Of a stretch of 5,906 nucleotides of DNA, positions 1 through 5,906 are shown piece after piece. Made by a program: the position numbers and the translations under genes. The DNA is from an uncultured Ventosimonas sp. (lineage in GTDB: Bacteria; Pseudomonadota; Gammaproteobacteria; Pseudomonadales; Pseudomonadaceae), in assembly GCA_945283395.1 (NCBI GenBank), contig CALYQH010000089.1, positions 1-5,906 of the forward strand. The letters are read 5' to 3'. Every line of letters begins with the position of its first letter. Position 1 is the first letter of the stretch. The notes under the pieces are model-generated. The model was not told the DNA's origin and ran no database searches. It was given only the letters and a program-made list of their open reading frames with translations.

Positions 1-53
1 ATTTCGCCATTTATATTAATTATTATTACTATGACCGATCTCATAATAATTAA
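1..53 (+). CDS. C-terminal tail of PotH-like polyamine ABC permease (partial)
   Basis: The third frame is open from the window edge and stops with TAA at 51-53, giving the tail FAIYINYYYYDRSHNN. PotH is the first of the two membrane permeases of the PotFGHI putrescine importer, and its gene normally lies directly upstream of potI. PotH proteins end with a last membrane helix followed by a short polar, aromatic or basic tail, and this peptide fits that pattern. The TAA is followed at once by an AAGG ribosome-binding-like sequence, as expected at a potH/potI junction. Only about 16 residues are visible, so the identification rests on position and general character. A competing frame stops earlier, at 17-19. 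Confidence 0.4.
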   Translation, partial: FAIYINYYYYDRSHNN

Positions 54-843
54 GGCTAATAAAAAAACGATCAGTCTTAAAACTAGCCTGCTAAAAGGAT
101 TTGAGCTATCTTTTTATGCTTCCATCATTATAACGGTGAGCCGAATTATTGTAGCTGCTTGGGTAACTAGCTGGTTCAAGACAGATACAAGCGATCTTAT
201 TCTTGCCTTATTTAGGTCTTTAGAAGTAGCTTTTTATACCTCATTAACTGCGGTTGTATTAGGAACGCTAGCAGCTTTTGTTTTAACCCGTATCAATCAT
301 TTTCGAGGACGCTCTTTCTTTGCGGGGATGATTACCGCTCCGTTAGTTATGCCTGAAATTATTACTGGTTTTTCGTTACTATTACTTTTTATGGCTCTAA
401 ATGATATTTTTAGTTGGCCTAATAAAGGTCTTATTAACATCTGGATAGCTCATGTTACTTTTTGCACAACCTATGTAGCTATCATAGTTTCTTCACGATT
501 GAGAGAATTAGACAGATCTGTGGAGGAAGCAGCTATGGATTTAGGTGCTCCACCTTGGAAGACTTTTATTTTTATAACTATTCCTATGATAGCTCCCTCC
601 TTAGCAGCAGGTGCTATGCTTTCCTTTGCCTTATCTTTAGATGATGTGGTACTAGCTAATTTCTTATCAGGGCCAGGGTCAACTACTTTACCTGTATTTA
701 TTTTTTCAAAAGTAAGATTAGGCGTTGATCCACAAATTAACGCTATAGCCACCATTATTCTATTAACAGTATCTACTTTTACGCTAGCCGCTTGGTTTGT
801 AAATAGACGCTTGGAAAGAAGAAGGAAAGTAGCCACTTTGTAA
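31..843 (+). CDS. potI: PotI-like polyamine (putrescine) ABC transporter permease, unusual N-terminus
   Basis: This is an inner-membrane permease of the PotFGHI-type putrescine importer (SpuH in Pseudomonas), which pairs with PotH and is driven by the ATPase PotG. From about residue 56 it matches the family closely: AAFVLTR at 81-87, TAPLVMPEIITG at 102-113, AHVTFCTTYVA at 140-150, the EAA loop that contacts the ATPase at 166-185, and LSLDDVVLANF plus SGPGSTTLP at 201-221. Several hydrophobic membrane segments are evident. The 270 residues are slightly fewer than E. coli PotI (about 281). The first 55 residues are odd. The first membrane helix carries K22 and E25, the usual proline after it is S31, and the conserved YSFN that should follow V36 is missing. 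The ATG at 31 would overlap the potH tail by 23 bases and has no good ribosome-binding site. A better-placed start region at 59 lies in another frame and begins with ATA. The gene may therefore have a damaged 5' end. The family call is secure; the start and integrity are not. Confidence 0.85.
   Translation: MTDLIIIKANKKTISLKTSLLKGFELSFYASIIITVSRIIVAAWVTSWFKTDTSDLILALFRSLEVAFYTSLTAVVLGTLAAFVLTRINHFRGRSFFAGMITAPLVMPEIITGFSLLLLFMALNDIFSWPNKGLINIWIAHVTFCTTYVAIIVSSRLRELDRSVEEAAMDLGAPPWKTFIFITIPMIAPSLAAGAMLSFALSLDDVVLANFLSGPGSTTLPVFIFSKVRLGVDPQINAIATIILLTVSTFTLAAWFVNRRLERRRKVATL
52..61 (+). promoter_or_regulatory. Possible original potI ribosome-binding site followed by ATA
   Basis: AAGG at 52-55 sits right after the presumed potH stop and a few bases before ATA at 59-61. 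Read from ATA, the frame gives a basic start, (I/M)KKRSVLKLAC, which resembles the usual PotI N-terminus (a short lysine/arginine-rich stretch before helix 1). It then hits TAA at 92-94. This is where potI would be expected to begin if ATG had changed to ATA and one base had been lost near 88-92. The interpretation is inferred. Confidence 0.35.
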
Positions 844-846
844 ATA

Positions 847-880
847 AAGGCATTAATTACCTTAATGCCTTATTATTTAT
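847..880. terminator. Rho-independent terminator after potI, possibly bidirectional
   Basis: A perfect 10-bp inverted repeat, AAGGCATTAA (847-856) and TTAATGCCTT (862-871), flanks the loop TTACC. It begins three bases after the potI stop codon and is followed by the T-rich run TTATTATTTAT. On the other strand the stem is followed by TTTATTTA, so it could also stop transcription from the convergent gene whose stop is at 952. No other hairpin was found between 881 and 951. Confidence 0.8.
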
Positions 881-951
881 GAGTTATAACATAAATTATG
901 GCAGGTAGGCTTTGTCGCTCACTTGTATTTCATTAGATTGTTAACTACTTA

Positions 952-1902
952 TTAATTATTCCAATCTTTTGCTCTTAATCGCCCTGTCTCATAATAGTTA
1001 GATACTAAATCGATATAGTCTTTCATATCACCGTTTTCCATAACTAATCTATTCACCATTTGCCAATCAATGTTCTGTTTTGATCGAGCAGGAATTAATA
1101 TCTCAGATTCAGCTAAATCATTGGTATTGAGCACTATTACACCTATCCCATGAAGTGCAGCCAGCATTCTGAGTTCATCCTCAGTACCATCTGCTGCGAT
1201 AGCTGTACAAACTAAATATCCTTCATTAGCCCAAGTGGAATTACTTACTGCTTGGAAATAACATTCCCTCACATTGGCTCTAGTTAGTCCTTTTTTAACT
1301 TCAAAAGACCACAACCTAACACTTTGGCCATCTCCTTTAAGCACACAGGTACGCACCAATTCATTCCAACTTTCAGCAATAGGTTGCATTGCCACTATAT
1401 CTGGATGAAGCCATTTATTAGCATTAATCCCATATTTATTACTAGAACGTTTTTCATCTATTCGCTTACAATAGAGTTTATGCTCAGTAATTAAATAATG
1501 TATTAAGAGTGGATATAATGCATATTCTGATAAATGTGCCTGTTTTGCTTGCTGTTGTCTATTAGCTTGTTCAGTAATATCAACCAAATCATCATCTATT
1601 ATTGAAGTCACTAGATCAGTGGTACCTTGCTCATCAAACCAATAAACTCTTGGCTTTGGTTTATCTTGCCAGCGAATCTTATTATTCTTTTTAGCTATTT
1701 GCTCTTTTTGTGCACCTATTTCTGCTACTACTTGTTGCAAAAAATCATGCTCAGTTTCAAATCTCTCATTGTGGCGTTTTTTGGCATAATCTTCAGGATA
1801 ATGCTCAATAATAGCTTTAGCTAATTGTCTAGCGGTAAACTTTTGATTAGGATGTTCAGCTAACCATTTAGCAATTTTCTGAGTTTGAGTAAGTTTGCTC
1901 AT
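952..1902 (-). CDS. COG2958/HrgA-like protein: winged-helix N-terminus plus PD-(D/E)XK-like C-terminal domain
   Basis: The 316-residue soluble protein has no signal peptide or membrane segment. Residues about 4-45 (QKIAKWLAEHPNQKFTARQL followed by a helix) look like a winged-helix DNA-binding module, and 50-90 is a charged linker ending in a PRVYWFD strand. Residues 125-260 contain D168 in LHPDIVAM, E201 and K203 in WSFEVKKG, and Q217 in YFQAVSNSTWANEGYLV. This is the D...ExK...Q order seen in PD-(D/E)XK nuclease-fold proteins. The overall architecture matches, from memory, the uncharacterised COG2958/HrgA-like family; hrgA was reported in Helicobacter pylori at a locus replacing a restriction gene. 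No function is established, and neither nuclease activity nor defence can be claimed. The ATG at 1902 has an AAGGAT ribosome-binding site about 10 bases upstream. The gene is convergent with potI, divergent from rlmKL, and forms no operon here. Its codon use resembles that of its neighbours, so there is no obvious sign of recent transfer. Confidence 0.82.
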   Translation of the reverse strand: MSKLTQTQKIAKWLAEHPNQKFTARQLAKAIIEHYPEDYAKKRHNERFETEHDFLQQVVAEIGAQKEQIAKKNNKIRWQDKPKPRVYWFDEQGTTDLVTSIIDDDLVDITEQANRQQQAKQAHLSEYALYPLLIHYLITEHKLYCKRIDEKRSSNKYGINANKWLHPDIVAMQPIAESWNELVRTCVLKGDGQSVRLWSFEVKKGLTRANVRECYFQAVSNSTWANEGYLVCTAIAADGTEDELRMLAALHGIGVIVLNTNDLAESEILIPARSKQNIDWQMVNRLVMENGDMKDYIDLVSNYYETGRLRAKDWNN

Positions 1903-1935
1903 AATCCATTAAATCCTTAACAAATATTTTATTTT

Positions 1936-1948
1936 AAGCTAATAGCTT
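1936..1948. repeat. Interrupted palindrome AAGCT-AAT-AGCTT, possible operator
   Basis: A perfect 5-bp inverted repeat separated by 3 bases lies just downstream of the proposed minus-strand -10 element (1953-1958), about where transcription of the COG2958-like gene would begin. The product has a helix-turn-helix-like N-terminus, so autoregulation is conceivable. Palindromes this short are frequent by chance in AT-rich DNA. Confidence 0.2.
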
Positions 1949-1952
1949 TACA

Positions 1953-1979
1953 ACTATAGCACAATCATCACTAGATCAA
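1953..1979 (-). promoter_or_regulatory. Candidate promoter of the COG2958-like gene (extended -10)
   Basis: Read on the minus strand, TGCTATAGT (complement of 1953-1961) is an extended -10 element, TGn followed by TATAGT. TTGATC (complement of 1974-1979) lies 15 bases upstream as a weak -35; this spacing is short, but an extended -10 tolerates a poor -35. The start codon is about 50 bases downstream. Confidence 0.4.
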
Positions 1980-1989
1980 TAGAAACAGT

Positions 1990-1995
1990 TATACT
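1990..1995 (+). promoter_or_regulatory. Candidate -10 element for rlmKL
   Basis: TATACT lies 35 bases before the rlmKL ATG, inside the run TTATACTATACA. No convincing -35 hexamer is found 16-18 bases upstream. An overlapping TATACA (1995-2000) and GATAAT (2006-2011) are alternatives. The divergent intergenic region must hold an rlmKL promoter, but its exact position is uncertain. Confidence 0.25.
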
Positions 1996-2030
1996 ATACA
2001 TTTTAGATAATTAGTTAGGTTTTATGCACC

Positions 2031-4202
2031 ATGTCTGACCCTCTTGAACTTATTTTAACCTGTCCTAAAAGTCTGGAAGGCTTATTAAAAGATGAAACAA
2101 CCGAACTTGGGCTATTAGAAGCTAAAGCAAGTATTGCTCATGTACAAGGGCTTGCAGATATGGCAACCGCTTACAAACTTTGTATATGGTCACGGCTAGC
2201 TAACAGAGTGTTATTAGTTATTAAGCGCTTTCCAATCACTAATGCACAAGATTTATATGATGGTATTTATAAAATAGATTGGCGTGATCACTTAACTGCT
2301 ACGGGTACTCTTGCTATTGAATTCACAGGTAAAGGTAGTGGCATTGACAATACTCATTTTGGTGCCCTCAAAGCTAAAGATGCTATTGTAGATAGGTTAA
2401 GAAACCATCATGGACAACGCCCTTCGGTAGAAAAGCTTCATCCTGATGTGCGCATTCATGTCCGTCTTGATAAGGGTGAAGCAACCGTTTCTATTGACCT
2501 ATCAGGCCATAGTTTGCACCAGAGAGGTTATCGTTTACAACAAGGTGCCGCTCCTTTAAAAGAAAATTTAGCCGCTGCTATTCTTATTAGAGCGGGTTGG
2601 CCTAAGATAGCCGCTGAAGGAGGTGCGTTAGTAGACCCTATGTGCGGCGTTGGCACTCTTTTAATTGAAGGCGCGTTAATGGCAGCCGGTATAGCTCCCA
2701 ATTTACACAGAACACAATGGGGATTTAGTAATTGGCTAGGTCATATTCCTAGTATTTGGAAAAGGGTTCAGCAAGAAGCTAGTGATCTTTCTAAACAAGG
2801 TTTGGCTAAAACTCCACTGTGGATCAGGGGTTATGAAGCTGATCCTCGTCTTATTAAACCTGCTCATAATAATATTGCTCGAGCCAACCTAGATAAATGG
2901 CTAAAAATCTATCAAGGTGATTTAGCCACTTTTGCTCCTCATCCTGATAAAGGTCAGAAGGGACTAGTGGTATGTAATCCTCCCTATGGTGAACGACTAG
3001 GGGATGAAGCCAGTTTACTTTATCTCTATCAGCATTTTGGCAAAGTACTAAGAGAACAATGCCAAGGCTGGCAAGCGGCCATTTTTACTGGAGTGCCAGA
3101 ACTGTGTAAACGAATGGGGATTAGAAGTCACAAACAATATGCTTTTTTTAATGGGAGCATAGCTTGCAAATTATTATTGCTCAATATTATACCTCAGCAA
3201 TTGGTAGTGAAGCGAGTCACAGCAGCTCCCAACGAGCCCTCTAAGAAAGCTTCTGCATTATTATCTGAAGGAGCACAAATGTTTGCTAATAGATTAGCAA
3301 AAAACTACAAACAATTAGCCAAATGGGCTAAACAACAGCAAATTAGTTGTTATCGCCTCTATGATGCTGATATGCCTGAATACGCGCTAGCTATAGATAT
3401 TTATAATGATTGGGTACATGTCCAAGAATATGCGCCTCCCAGCTCTATAGACCCTGATAAAGCACAGACTCGTTTATTAGATGCATTATCGGCTATCCCG
3501 CAAGTCTTAGATATTGCTCCCGAGCACATAATCATTAAACGGCGTGAACGACAAAAAGGTAAACAACAATATAAAAAACAAAGTAATGATAAACATTTTA
3601 TAGAAATTGAAGAAGGGGGCGTAAAATTATTAGTCAATTTAGAAGATTATCTTGATACTGGTTTATTTTTAGACCATAGACCTATGCGTTTACGTATCCA
3701 ACAAGAAGCTCAGGGCAAAAGATTTCTTAATCTGTTTTGTTATACAGGGGCTGCAACAGTTCACGCAGTTAAAGGTGGAGCTAGAACTACTTGCAGCGTT
3801 GATCTTTCAAAAACTTATTTAGCGTGGGCAAAGCAAAATTTACTCCTTAATGGCTACTCAGAAAGACAGCGTTTAGTACAAGCAGATGCAATGGAATGGC
3901 TACTAGAAAATAAAGAAGCATACGATCTGATCTTTATTGATCCTCCCACTTTCTCTAACTCCAAGCGTTTGGAAGGAGTCTTTGATATTCAAAGAGATCA
4001 CACAAAACTCATTAACTTAGCCATGAATCGATTAGCCGTTGGTGGCGTCCTTTATTTTTCTAACAATTTTCGTAAATTCAATTTAAACCAACAGTTAACT
4101 GAGCAATATCATATCACTGAAATTTCAGAATTTACGCTAGACCAAGATTTTAAGCGTAATAGCAAAATCCATAGGGCGTGGCAAATAACCTCTAACGTAT
4201 AG
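2031..4202 (+). CDS. rlmKL: Bifunctional 23S rRNA methyltransferase RlmKL (m2G2445 / m7G2069)
   Basis: This cytoplasmic enzyme uses S-adenosylmethionine to methylate two guanines of 23S rRNA during 50S assembly. In E. coli numbering the N-terminal RlmL half makes m2G2445 and the C-terminal RlmK half makes m7G2069. The 723 residues are complete and of family length. A THUMP RNA-binding domain spans about 43-155. The RlmL methyltransferase follows, with the SAM loop VDPMCGVGTL at 201-210 and the catalytic NPPYGERLGDE at 316-326. A linker at about 390-410 is followed by the RlmK domain, with LFLDHRP at 545-551, the SAM loop FLNLFCYTGA at 565-574 and IDPPTFSNSK at 636-645. No key motif is missing. 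Similarity to remembered Pseudomonas RlmL is very high throughout, including SGHSLHQRGYRLQQGAAPLK (159-177 region). The start MSDPLELILTCPK matches family starts. Its AGG (2017-2019) is 11 bases upstream, which is rather far. The GT41 gene follows after 9 bases. Confidence 0.97.
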   Translation: MSDPLELILTCPKSLEGLLKDETTELGLLEAKASIAHVQGLADMATAYKLCIWSRLANRVLLVIKRFPITNAQDLYDGIYKIDWRDHLTATGTLAIEFTGKGSGIDNTHFGALKAKDAIVDRLRNHHGQRPSVEKLHPDVRIHVRLDKGEATVSIDLSGHSLHQRGYRLQQGAAPLKENLAAAILIRAGWPKIAAEGGALVDPMCGVGTLLIEGALMAAGIAPNLHRTQWGFSNWLGHIPSIWKRVQQEASDLSKQGLAKTPLWIRGYEADPRLIKPAHNNIARANLDKWLKIYQGDLATFAPHPDKGQKGLVVCNPPYGERLGDEASLLYLYQHFGKVLREQCQGWQAAIFTGVPELCKRMGIRSHKQYAFFNGSIACKLLLLNIIPQQLVVKRVTAAPNEPSKKASALLSEGAQMFANRLAKNYKQLAKWAKQQQISCYRLYDADMPEYALAIDIYNDWVHVQEYAPPSSIDPDKAQTRLLDALSAIPQVLDIAPEHIIIKRRERQKGKQQYKKQSNDKHFIEIEEGGVKLLVNLEDYLDTGLFLDHRPMRLRIQQEAQGKRFLNLFCYTGAATVHAVKGGARTTCSVDLSKTYLAWAKQNLLLNGYSERQRLVQADAMEWLLENKEAYDLIFIDPPTFSNSKRLEGVFDIQRDHTKLINLAMNRLAVGGVLYFSNNFRKFNLNQQLTEQYHITEISEFTLDQDFKRNSKIHRAWQITSNV

Positions 4203-4214
4203 GATAGGCAAGTG
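4201..4214 (+). promoter_or_regulatory. Ribosome-binding site fixing the GTG start of the GT41 gene
   Basis: AGGA at 4201-4204 overlaps the rlmKL stop codon and lies 7 bases before GTG at 4212, with a second AGG at 4206-4208. The first in-frame ATG, at 4245, has no comparable site. The GTG is therefore preferred, and the arrangement suggests translational coupling to rlmKL. Confidence 0.65.
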
Positions 4215-5906
4215 ACAAATACCAGAGAGCAATTAGTCAACAAAGCCATGTCAGCTTTACAACGTAATGACTTTGTTACCATTAAACAAGCTTGTAAAGA
4301 ATTGTTAGCACGTTTTCCAGATAATGATACCGCAGTTTTTAGATTGTGGGCTGCTGCTTGTTTTCATACAGGGGACCGGCCTAAAGCAGAACAGCTACTC
4401 AATCAAGCTATAACTATTGAAGCCAATGCATCTAATTACTACAATCTTGCGCTAGTCAAACAAGCTTTACATAAAGAGCAAGAAAGTCTAGACGCTTACC
4501 TTAAAGTCATCCATTTAGCTCCTGAGATGGTAGATGCTTATAATAACCTAGCTAATATTTACGCTAGCCAGCACCAATTTGAACTAGCTAAACACTATTA
4601 TCAAACAGCTTTAGCATTAGCCCCTAACTACCTATTAACTCTAAAAAATTTTGGTTTATTATATAAACAAACTAATCAGCTATCCTTAGCCAAGAAATAT
4701 TTACATCAAATGATAACTATCTCTAGCGATAATATGACTAATGAGTTGCGAGATGCTTGGAATGAATTGGGATTAATTTCAGAAGCTGAAAATGATCTGG
4801 CACAAGCTGAATTAGCGTTTAGAAAAGTTAATGCTTTAAGTGCTTTACAAGGGATACTACGTAAAACAGTCAAATGGAACGAATCTAATAGTATCGATGC
4901 TCAGATAATAGCTAGTATAAAGCATAATGCATTAGGTATAGAACCTCTTACTATCATAAATACTAAAGGGTTGACCCGACAACTTCATAAACAAGCTGCA
5001 AAACAATCTGCCAATCAACGCTATAATTTAAACTTGTATGCTATTAATAATACCTCATCAGAGTTAAATCCTGATAAAAAGCTTACCATAGGTTACATTT
5101 CATCTGATTTTCGTGATCATGCCGTAACTAGATTATTAATAGAGGTATTGGAGAAACACCATTTTCTTAAATTTAACTTTATTCTATATAGTTATTCTCC
5201 AAAGCAAACTAGTAGTTATACCGAAAGATTAGCGCAACTGCCCTACCCCATGAAAGATATTAGGCAACTATCAGATGAACAAGCGGCTAATCTAATTGCA
5301 TCAGATAACGTAGATATTCTAATAGATTTACAGGGCTACACCGGCAATTCTCGATTAGCTATTAACGCATTACGGCCAGCTCCCGTTATAGTGAATTGGT
5401 TAGGCTATCCAGGTACATTTGGCGAACCATTATTAGCTGATTATATTATTGGAGATAAAGTTATTACACCGCCAGCACATGCGAATGACTATAGTGAAGT
5501 TTTAGCGTTAATGCCGCACTGTTATCAACCAAACGATACCCAAAGAATAATCGCAACGCGACCTACTAGAGCCATGGTAGGACTTGCTGAAGATGCTTTT
5601 GTATTTTGTAGTTTTAATCAAGTAGTCAAATTTAATGCAGAGACCTTTGATCTATGGTGTAAGTTACTGGCACAACACCCACAGAGCCTATTATGGCTAC
5701 TAGACCCTGCTAATGATCTGGCCAAACAAAATTTAGTAGCTGAAGCAAAGTTACGAGGTATTAGTGCAGAGCGCATAATTTTTGCTCCTATTGTCTCTGC
5801 CAAGGAGCATTTTGCAAGATTATCTTTAGCTGACTTAGCACTAGATACTTTTCCATACAACTCTCATACTACAGCCAGCGATGCCTTATGGATGGGTGTA
5901 CCTCTT
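4212..5906 (+). CDS. TPR-containing GT41 (OGT/SPINDLY-type) glycosyltransferase, C-terminus cut by window
   Basis: The frame starts at GTG 4212 and stays open for 565 codons to the last base, so the end lies outside the window. Residues about 10-213 form five or so tetratricopeptide-like helical pairs, for example VDAYNNLANIYASQHQFELA (107-126) and ALALAPNY (133-140); such repeats bind protein substrates. From about 290 the GT41 catalytic region begins. GYISSDFRDH (294-303) has H303 at the position of human OGT His498. DLQGYTGNSR (372-381), LRPAPVIVNWLGYPGTFG (387-404), DYIIGD (410-415) and PHCYQPND (435-442) follow. In FVFCSFNQVVKFN (463-475), K473 matches OGT Lys842, which binds UDP. DTFPYNSHTTASDALW (545-560) contains the nucleotide-binding HTT. 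All visible active-site motifs are intact. Roughly 130-170 residues should remain. By family it transfers a sugar, probably GlcNAc, from a UDP-sugar to Ser/Thr of cytoplasmic proteins; in other bacteria targets can include flagellin. The target here cannot be read from the sequence. Confidence 0.93.
   Translation, partial: MTNTREQLVNKAMSALQRNDFVTIKQACKELLARFPDNDTAVFRLWAAACFHTGDRPKAEQLLNQAITIEANASNYYNLALVKQALHKEQESLDAYLKVIHLAPEMVDAYNNLANIYASQHQFELAKHYYQTALALAPNYLLTLKNFGLLYKQTNQLSLAKKYLHQMITISSDNMTNELRDAWNELGLISEAENDLAQAELAFRKVNALSALQGILRKTVKWNESNSIDAQIIASIKHNALGIEPLTIINTKGLTRQLHKQAAKQSANQRYNLNLYAINNTSSELNPDKKLTIGYISSDFRDHAVTRLLIEVLEKHHFLKFNFILYSYSPKQTSSYTERLAQLPYPMKDIRQLSDEQAANLIASDNVDILIDLQGYTGNSRLAINALRPAPVIVNWLGYPGTFGEPLLADYIIGDKVITPPAHANDYSEVLALMPHCYQPNDTQRIIATRPTRAMVGLAEDAFVFCSFNQVVKFNAETFDLWCKLLAQHPQSLLWLLDPANDLAKQNLVAEAKLRGISAERIIFAPIVSAKEHFARLSLADLALDTFPYNSHTTASDALWMGVPL

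Noticed and set aside
1..30. Upstream in-frame extension of potI (ISPFILIIIT before the ATG at 31)
   Set aside because: The frame is open to the window edge, but an extension would overlap potH further and add nothing resembling PotI. A fused PotH-PotI would need the stop-containing potH frame to be wrong.
462..644. Plus-strand open frame of 60 residues inside potI
   Set aside because: It is an alternate-frame shadow of the conserved PotI core, with a Ser/Tyr/Phe-rich low-information translation.
471..836. Reverse-strand open frame of 121 residues
   Set aside because: It lies entirely antisense to the strongly conserved part of potI, has no recognisable domain, and its codons mirror potI constraints.
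881..951. Possible small RNA or second terminator in the convergent gap
   Set aside because: No strong hairpin, promoter pair or open frame was found. Only the small palindrome GTTAAC is present.
1627..1824. Plus-strand 65-residue frame that looks membrane-like
   Set aside because: It is antisense to the N-terminal half of the COG2958-like gene. Its hydrophobicity comes from reading Lys/Gln/Glu-rich codons backwards, and it has no convincing ribosome-binding site.
952..1902. Calling the minus-strand gene a restriction endonuclease or defence system
   Set aside because: The D...ExK pattern is only suggestive, no methylase or partner gene is visible, and the family is uncharacterised.
3401..3637. 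Reverse-strand 78-residue frame
   Set aside because: It is antisense to the RlmK region of rlmKL, with no family resemblance.
5618..5860. Reverse-strand 80-residue frame
   Set aside because: It is antisense to the conserved GT41 catalytic motifs, so its openness is explained by the opposite-strand gene.

Overview
The window looks like chromosomal DNA from an AT-rich gammaproteobacterium close to Pseudomonadaceae. The two housekeeping proteins, a PotI-type polyamine permease and the RlmKL rRNA methyltransferase, read almost motif for motif like Pseudomonas proteins, yet base composition is much lower in GC (roughly 38-40% by eye) and codons are A/T-ended. That combination suggests a low-GC, perhaps host-associated, pseudomonad lineage (Entomomonas-like). 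This is an inference from remembered protein sequences, not a search.

Layout, left to right. Positions 1-843 hold the end of a putrescine/polyamine ABC transporter operon: a likely potH tail (to 53) and potI (to 843), closed by a hairpin terminator at 847-871. The first ~55 residues of potI look disturbed. Convergent to it, 952-1902 on the minus strand is a 316-residue protein of the COG2958/HrgA-like type, with an N-terminal winged-helix-like segment and a C-terminal D...ExK motif resembling the PD-(D/E)XK nuclease fold. A 128-bp divergent intergenic region (1903-2030) should carry promoters for this gene and for rlmKL. On the plus strand rlmKL (2031-4202) is complete. After 9 bases comes a GTG-started gene (4212 to the window end, 565 codons, no stop) for a TPR-containing GT41 O-GlcNAc-transferase-like protein of the SPINDLY/OGT type, cut by the window edge.

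How they relate: potH/potI act together in polyamine import. rlmKL and the GT41 gene are probably co-transcribed, although their biochemistry (23S rRNA methylation versus protein glycosylation) is unrelated as far as is known. The COG2958 gene stands alone and is of unknown function. No tRNA, rRNA, CRISPR array, insertion sequence or attachment site was seen, and I see no clear evidence of a new multi-gene system. The points most worth a second look are the damaged potI 5' end, the orphan HTH/nuclease-like protein, and the OGT-like gene attached to rlmKL.
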